A stretch of 64,000 nt of DNA from Pontibacter sp. HSC-36F09 (GTDB lineage: Bacteria; Bacteroidota; Bacteroidia; Cytophagales; Hymenobacteraceae), in the NCBI RefSeq assembly GCF_024171605.1, contig NZ_JALKAA010000006.1:1-64000 (forward strand), written 5' to 3'. Positions within the stretch are counted from its first letter, which is position 1. Each line of letters starts with the position of its first letter. Below the pieces are notes generated by a model. The model saw nothing but the letters and a program-made list of their open reading frames with translations, was not told the DNA's origin and made no database searches. Below are positions 60,230 through 64,000 of this stretch, piece after piece. A program made the position numbers and the translations under genes.

Positions 60230-60891
60230 TTAGGTGGTATAAATGAGAAGAATGAAGACTCTGTTGTTACATATTCTTTTGCTCCTAAGCATACGAGCTT
60301 ATGGACAAATCCCCGTGCTTCAGTACAACAATCAGCCAAATGAATCGACTATACAAAAAAATCTTGAAGGGAAGTATGATTTTTTAATTGCATACACAGA
60401 AGAAAGCTATTGGTGGAGCGATAGGCAGTTCTATCAAATTTTGGCACTTAAAGACGGACAATGGGACTTGATAACATTAGCCTCCAAAAAGAAGAAGAAT
60501 GGCGACTTTAGGAAACCTAAAATCAGAGTGAGCTCATTTGACAATAATAAAGCACAATTGCTATTAAACCAGTTAGACCATTTAAGCTTTTGGACATTAA
60601 GTTCAGACTCTCTTAACATAACTCAAAGAGAAGACCCTGATTCTACACTAACCACATACACCCTGTATGACGCTGCAAATTATAAATTTGAAATAATGAC
60701 AAAGGAGGGCTACAAAATTATAGAAGCATATGCACCAGATCACTTCCTTGAAAAGCTTCCAGAAATTAAGAGCAGGCAGAAGTTTATCGCTGGTAGGGAC
60801 ATCTTTATAGCAGCGTTGAAAAATTAAATCACCTAACAAGGTGCAGCTTTTAAGCTTCGGTTCCGCCTCGCTCATCAGCTGCACGAGCACG
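60230..60891 (+). mobile_element. Solitary integron-like gene cassette
   Basis: The element starts at G^TTAGGT (the G is 60229). It holds one AT-rich ORF whose ATG is 13 nt inside, and ends in an attC-like site that begins 4 nt after the stop codon. The R'' box of this site, ACCTAAC, is the exact complement of GTTAGGT, the cassette's own 5' end, as expected from the circular form. The far side reads G^TTACCT, which belongs to the chromosome and overlaps the rlmL stop. It sits between convergent genes beyond the murA terminator. GC is about 35% in sampled lines. No integrase is near. Confidence 0.7.
60243..60827 (+). CDS. Secreted protein of unknown function, cassette cargo
   Basis: The 194-residue product has a signal peptide (MRRMKTLLLHILLLLSIRAYGQ). 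The mature part shows no family I recognise: a YWWSDRQFYQIL segment, a Lys-rich turn (ASKKKKNGDF), and alternating strands towards KLPEIKSRQKFIAGRDIFIAAL. It could equally start at residue 4 (60252). Codon use is AT-rich, unlike murA and rlmL on either side, and the gene fills a candidate integron cassette. It is co-directional with murA but lies beyond the murA terminator. Confidence 0.7.
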   Translation: MRRMKTLLLHILLLLSIRAYGQIPVLQYNNQPNESTIQKNLEGKYDFLIAYTEESYWWSDRQFYQILALKDGQWDLITLASKKKKNGDFRKPKIRVSSFDNNKAQLLLNQLDHLSFWTLSSDSLNITQREDPDSTLTTYTLYDAANYKFEIMTKEGYKIIEAYAPDHFLEKLPEIKSRQKFIAGRDIFIAALKN

Positions 60892-60897
60892 TTACCT
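60831..60897 (+). other. attC-like recombination site
   Basis: The order is R'' ACCTAAC (fits RYYYAAC), spacer AAG, L'' GTGCAGC, a 30-nt variable region, L' GCTGCAC (exact complement of L''), spacer GAGCAC, then G^TTACCT. At 67 bp it lies within the usual attC range. The CCTAACAAGG...GC entry resembles environmental attC sites. The left and right spacers differ in length (3 and 6). Confidence 0.68.
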
Positions 60898-62071
60898 ATT
60901 CCTTCTCCCCTCTCCTACTGCCCTGGTACAGCTCATACTTGAGCAGACGGCAATCAATGGCGCCATTGTAGAGTGGAGTGCGTCTAGAGGCTCGTAAACC
61001 AATGCTTTTCGCGGCATCGAGGTTTCCAGTGAACACGAAGGCGTCGAAGCCCTGGTAGTTGTTCTTGAGCGTGTCCCCGATCTGCTTGTACAGCTGGTGA
61101 ATGTCGTCTGACAGGATACGTTCGTTATAGGGCGGGTTCATGATCAAAACACCCTCTTCGGCCGCAGCTTTTGTCTCGAAGAAGTCAGCCATTTCCACTT
61201 TAATCACATGCTCTAGTCCGGCGTTCTCGATGTTTTTGCGGGCAGCCAGCACGTAATCCGGGTCAATGTCGTAGCCGATGATCCGGGCTTGTGGCTCGCG
61301 CTTTTCTTTGGCTTCAGCCGTCTTCCACACCATTTCAAAGAGCTCGGCGTTATAGTCTTTCCAGCTTTCAAAGCCATAGGGGTCGCGGCGGAAAATGCCC
61401 GGCGCGATGTTCTGCGCCATAAGCGCGGCTTCAATCAGGAAAGTACCGGAACCGGCCATTGGATCGATGAAGGTCGATTTCTTGTCCCAGCCGGACAGAG
61501 CAATAATGCCGGCGGCCAGCACCTCGTTCAGAGGTGCTACGTTGGTCTGCAGACGGTAACCACGGCGGTGCAGCGAGTCGCCGGAAGAGTCGAGCGAAAG
61601 GGTGACCATGTTCTCGTGCATGTGCAGGTTCAGGCGCACATCCGGGCGGATGCGGTCCACAGAAGGACGCTCGCCTGTGGCTTTTCGGAACTGGTCGACG
61701 ATAGCGTCTTTAGTAAGCTGAGCTACAAAAAGCGAATGCTCAAAAGTAGAATGGCTTACAACGGCATCGATCGCAAAGGTCTGGTTCAGGTCAAACACCT
61801 CGACCCAGTTGGTTTTCTGTACCTGTTCGTAGAGGTCGCGCTCGTTGCGGGCTTTGAAATTACGGAGAGGCCTGAGAATGCGAATGGCGGTGCGGCACCA
61901 GAGGTTGGCTTCGTAGAGTTGGCGCAGGTTACCCGAAAAAGAAACTGCGCGGTTGCCTACTTTGATATACTCTACTTCAAGCGCCCGCAGTTCTTCTGCC
62001 AGCACTTCCTCCAGTCCACTGAGCGTTGTGGCAACTATATTGAAATTAACGCTCTGCTTTTGCTTCGCCAT
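60896..62071 (-). CDS. rlmL: THUMP-domain RNA methyltransferase (RlmL-like)
   Basis: The 391-residue protein has an N-terminal THUMP RNA-binding domain (about 45-160) and a Rossmann methyltransferase: FIDPMAGSGTFLIEAAL, GYDIDPDYVLAARKN and catalytic VLIMNPPYNER. It matches the N-terminal half of E. coli RlmKL, which makes m2G2445 in 23S rRNA; the RlmK half is absent. The start is the ATG at 62071. Its stop codon lies 5 nt from the right end of the gene cassette. Confidence 0.92.
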   Translation of the reverse strand: MAKQKQSVNFNIVATTLSGLEEVLAEELRALEVEYIKVGNRAVSFSGNLRQLYEANLWCRTAIRILRPLRNFKARNERDLYEQVQKTNWVEVFDLNQTFAIDAVVSHSTFEHSLFVAQLTKDAIVDQFRKATGERPSVDRIRPDVRLNLHMHENMVTLSLDSSGDSLHRRGYRLQTNVAPLNEVLAAGIIALSGWDKKSTFIDPMAGSGTFLIEAALMAQNIAPGIFRRDPYGFESWKDYNAELFEMVWKTAEAKEKREPQARIIGYDIDPDYVLAARKNIENAGLEHVIKVEMADFFETKAAAEEGVLIMNPPYNERILSDDIHQLYKQIGDTLKNNYQGFDAFVFTGNLDAAKSIGLRASRRTPLYNGAIDCRLLKYELYQGSRRGEKE

Positions 62072-62098
62072 TTGCTATACCTGTTAAACCGCAAAAAT

Positions 62099-62330
62099 AA
62101 TGGTAATTTAGTTAAGAGTTAGGAGTTGTAATCAATTTAAGAGTTTGAGGCTTATTGTGGTGGTTTCTTTAGTAAGGAAAGAGTAAAAAAAAGTCGCTAT
62201 ACCTGCTGGCATAGTGGTCAGCCACTCAGAATTAGCTTTAGCCTTTGCCTTGAGCTGAACATCATAAAACCCTATACCTATAGCTACATCGCCTCAACTC
62301 TTAGCGCATAACTTTTAACTCTTATCTAAA
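62099..62330. repeat. Dispersed intergenic element with inverted ends
   Basis: AGTTAAGAGTTAGGAGTT (62109-62126) near the left side faces CTCAACTCTTAGCGCATAAC and TTTTAACTCTTATC at 62290-62330, an imperfect inverted repeat. Two TATACCT copies lie inside, one as CTATACCTATAG. It resembles the purine-rich ends of the elements at 16, 27 and 34 kb. No gene is seen in 62072-62362. Confidence 0.55.
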
Positions 62331-62362
62331 TAAAAACTATTTTTGCCCGTAAATACCCGTTT

Positions 62363-63379
62363 ATGAAATTCGAGAAAGACTTTTCCCTTAAACCTTACAA
62401 TACGTTTGGCATCGATGCCAGGGCCAGGCATTTTGCACGCTTCGACAGTGTGCAGGAATTGCAGGAACTGCTGCAGCGGCCGGAGGTGAAGGAAGAGCCG
62501 AAGCTCATTTTAGGCGGGGGTAGTAACTTGCTGTTCACCAAAGATTTTGAAGGCATTGTGCTGCTCAATGGCATTAAAGGTATGGAAGTGCTGCGCGAAG
62601 ACGGTGGCTATACCTACGTGCGGGCCGGTGGCGGTGAGAAGTGGCACGACCTGGTGCTCTATTGTCTTGAAAATGATCTGGGTGGCATTGAGAACATGTC
62701 GCTTATACCTGGCACGGTGGGAGCCGCTCCCCTGCAGAACATTGGGGCCTATGGTGTAGAGCTAAAGGATGTGTTTGTAGAACTGGAAGCCGTGCAGCTC
62801 GAGACCGGTCAGGTCCATACCTTCGACAAGGAGGCCTGCCAGTTCGGGTACCGTGAGAGCGTCTTCAAACACAGCCTGAAGGGACAGTATGTAGTAACGA
62901 GCGTGACCCTGCGTCTTCGTAAAAACCCAGAGTTGAATACCACTTATGGCGCTATCCAGACCACACTGCAGGAGATGCAGGTGCTACAGCCAACCATACA
63001 TGATGTAAGCGCTGCCGTTTGCCATATCCGCCGCAGCAAACTTCCCGACCCGGCCCAGATTGGCAATGCCGGCAGTTTTTTCAAAAACCCGGAAATTCCG
63101 CTGCTCCTCTTTGATGTGCTCAAGGAAAAACACCCTGATATGCCGGCCTACCCTGTGTCTGAGACCAGTGTGAAAGTGCCTGCTGGCTGGCTGATTGAGC
63201 AATGTGGCTGGAAAGGAAAGATGATCGATAACTACGGCGTGCACAAAAACCAGGCGCTGGTGCTGGTAAACTATGGTGGTGCAAAAGGCGAAAACCTGTT
63301 GCAGCTGGCACACGATATCATTCAGTCGGTACAGGAGAAATTCGGTATTTCGCTGCACCCGGAGGTAAACATTATCTAA
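62363..63379 (+). CDS. murB: UDP-N-acetylenolpyruvoylglucosamine reductase
   Basis: The 338-residue type I MurB has the FAD-binding domain with NTFGIDA and ILGGGSNLLF, IPGTVGAAPLQNIGAYG, YRESVFK, the catalytic Ser in IGNAGSFFKNP and the final Glu in SLHPEVNII. It reduces the MurA product to UDP-MurNAc with NADPH. Finding murA and murB 2.3 kb apart, separated by the cassette and rlmL, is notable, but the genes are not in one operon. Confidence 0.96.
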   Translation: MKFEKDFSLKPYNTFGIDARARHFARFDSVQELQELLQRPEVKEEPKLILGGGSNLLFTKDFEGIVLLNGIKGMEVLREDGGYTYVRAGGGEKWHDLVLYCLENDLGGIENMSLIPGTVGAAPLQNIGAYGVELKDVFVELEAVQLETGQVHTFDKEACQFGYRESVFKHSLKGQYVVTSVTLRLRKNPELNTTYGAIQTTLQEMQVLQPTIHDVSAAVCHIRRSKLPDPAQIGNAGSFFKNPEIPLLLFDVLKEKHPDMPAYPVSETSVKVPAGWLIEQCGWKGKMIDNYGVHKNQALVLVNYGGAKGENLLQLAHDIIQSVQEKFGISLHPEVNII

Positions 63380-63480
63380 GCATCAGGACTTCCGGGAGGC
63401 GCTAAAATTTTTATTTAACTTCCCTAACTTATTTAAACAGGCTGCGATATATAGGGTAGACTATAATAGCTTACAACCCT

Positions 63481-63918
63481 ATGAAAATTTATATACTGCG
63501 TTACCTCCTGTTATTTCTGGCGCTTCCCCTTGTGCTGGCATCCTGTGACAAAGACGATCCTGAACCTACTAAAACTGACCTCGTTGTAGCACACGAATGG
63601 CAGGGAGAACGCGTGCTGGTCAATGGTTTTGACGTATCAGACCGCCCCGAGATCAAAGACATGCTGCTCGACATTAAGAGCACACGCCTGACCCTGCGCC
63701 GCGACGGCACTTACACCGCAGTATACGACCAGGCAGGCACCCCACAAACTACCACCGGAACCTGGGAATTCAAGGAAAATGAAACAATCATCTACTTCGA
63801 TCTGCTCGGCGACCTACAGATAGAAAGCCTGACTCCCACCAACATGGACCTGATCACCACCGTGAACCGCAACAACACAAGCTTCGATGCGAAGGTCCAG
63901 TTTGTGAAGAAAGACTAA
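63481..63918 (+). CDS. Lipocalin-like lipoprotein
   Basis: The 145-residue protein has a lipoprotein signal with lipobox LASC (Cys21), then KDDPEPTKT. The mature part fits small lipocalin-like Bacteroidota lipoproteins: EWQGERVLVNG, LTLRRDGTYTAVYD and TTGTWEFKENETIIYFD mark successive strands of a barrel. The ligand is unknown. It lies 101 nt after murB. The remaining 82 nt of the window show no feature. Confidence 0.78.
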   Translation: MKIYILRYLLLFLALPLVLASCDKDDPEPTKTDLVVAHEWQGERVLVNGFDVSDRPEIKDMLLDIKSTRLTLRRDGTYTAVYDQAGTPQTTTGTWEFKENETIIYFDLLGDLQIESLTPTNMDLITTVNRNNTSFDAKVQFVKKD

Positions 63919-64000
63919 ATTCAGTAAGTTAGGGCTGGCTAATGCCCTTCGTGCGCCTTCATGACAGATTTTCCAGCGCAGGACAGGATCCATGTAATTT

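Larger units (their letters stand above)
1..64000. repeat. Dispersed heptamer AGGTATA / TATACCT across the window
   Basis: The heptamer AGGTATA, or its complement TATACCT, occurs about 130 times by eye count. About 8 copies would be expected by chance on two strands of 64 kb. The commonest extended form is CAGGTATAGC / GCTATACCTG. It lies both between and inside genes. Inside genes it is read as Ile-Pro, as Leu-Tyr-Leu or as (Ala/Gly)-Tyr-Thr, so selection or spread acts on the DNA and not on the protein. Copies occur in both orientations with no obvious strand switch. The Mla operon at 34686-37351 appears to have none. What it does is unknown to me. Confidence 0.85.

Overview
The window looks like a chromosomal segment of a Bacteroidota bacterium, most likely order Cytophagales and family Hymenobacteraceae (Pontibacter-like). 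Reasons: several promoters fit the Bacteroidota consensus (TTTG, about 19 nt, TAnnTTTG), most starts lack a Shine-Dalgarno sequence, and many genes are typical of the phylum (DUF1573, DUF3109 and DUF4290 proteins, a short AMP nucleosidase, a fused 2-oxoacid dehydrogenase E1, and the order pdxA, DUF177, rpmF, plsX, fabH ... efp, accB, accC). The genus is inference. Most of the window is ordinary core genome of moderate-to-high GC.

Layout. 1-5.3 kb: tandem repeat, transglutaminase-like protein, sigma54-type response regulator, MtfA-like peptidase, LuxE-like ligase, lipoprotein. 5.4-6.1 kb: an AT-rich SUKH (SMI1/KNR4) gene that appears to be a single integron gene cassette. 6.1-17.6 kb: E1 dehydrogenase, DUF1573 protein, alanine dehydrogenase, LtaS-like transferase, AMP nucleosidase, amidohydrolase, MFS transporter. 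17.6-24.5 kb: an accessory locus with a helical-repeat protein, two small ORFs and an oligopeptide-type ABC importer without an ATPase. 25-34 kb: rlmH, tRNA-Ser, asparaginase, TatD, glycosyltransferases, deacetylase, PP2C phosphatase, flippase-like protein, ruvC. 34.7-41.7 kb: MCE/Mla transporter, HIT, greA behind a structured leader, hydroxyacid dehydrogenase, mgtE, rsmA. 41.9-51.9 kb: pepA, pdxA and the fatty-acid/ribosome cluster, interrupted by an inverted PAS plus CZB-like pair. 52-64 kb: lipoprotein, DUF3109, Sel1/ankyrin protein, UvrD helicase, DUF4290, murA, a second AT-rich single gene cassette, rlmL, murB and a lipoprotein.

Four signals stand out. (1) Two independent solitary integron-like cassettes (5451-6040 and 60230-60891). 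Each has a low-GC ORF starting 13-20 nt inside a GTTA boundary and ending in an attC-like fold whose R'' box is the exact complement of the cassette's own 5' end. Both sit between convergent genes, and no integrase is visible. (2) A dispersed heptamer, AGGTATA/TATACCT, about 130 copies by eye where about 8 would be expected. It occurs in all coding frames and in intergenic DNA, and is locally amplified as a 13-bp tandem array at the left edge. (3) A structured leader RNA with its own promoter and an intrinsic terminator just before greA. (4) The small-ORF/peptide-importer locus, whose two small genes share a nearly identical upstream motif. MurA has Asp in place of the usual catalytic Cys, which in known cases gives intrinsic fosfomycin insensitivity.
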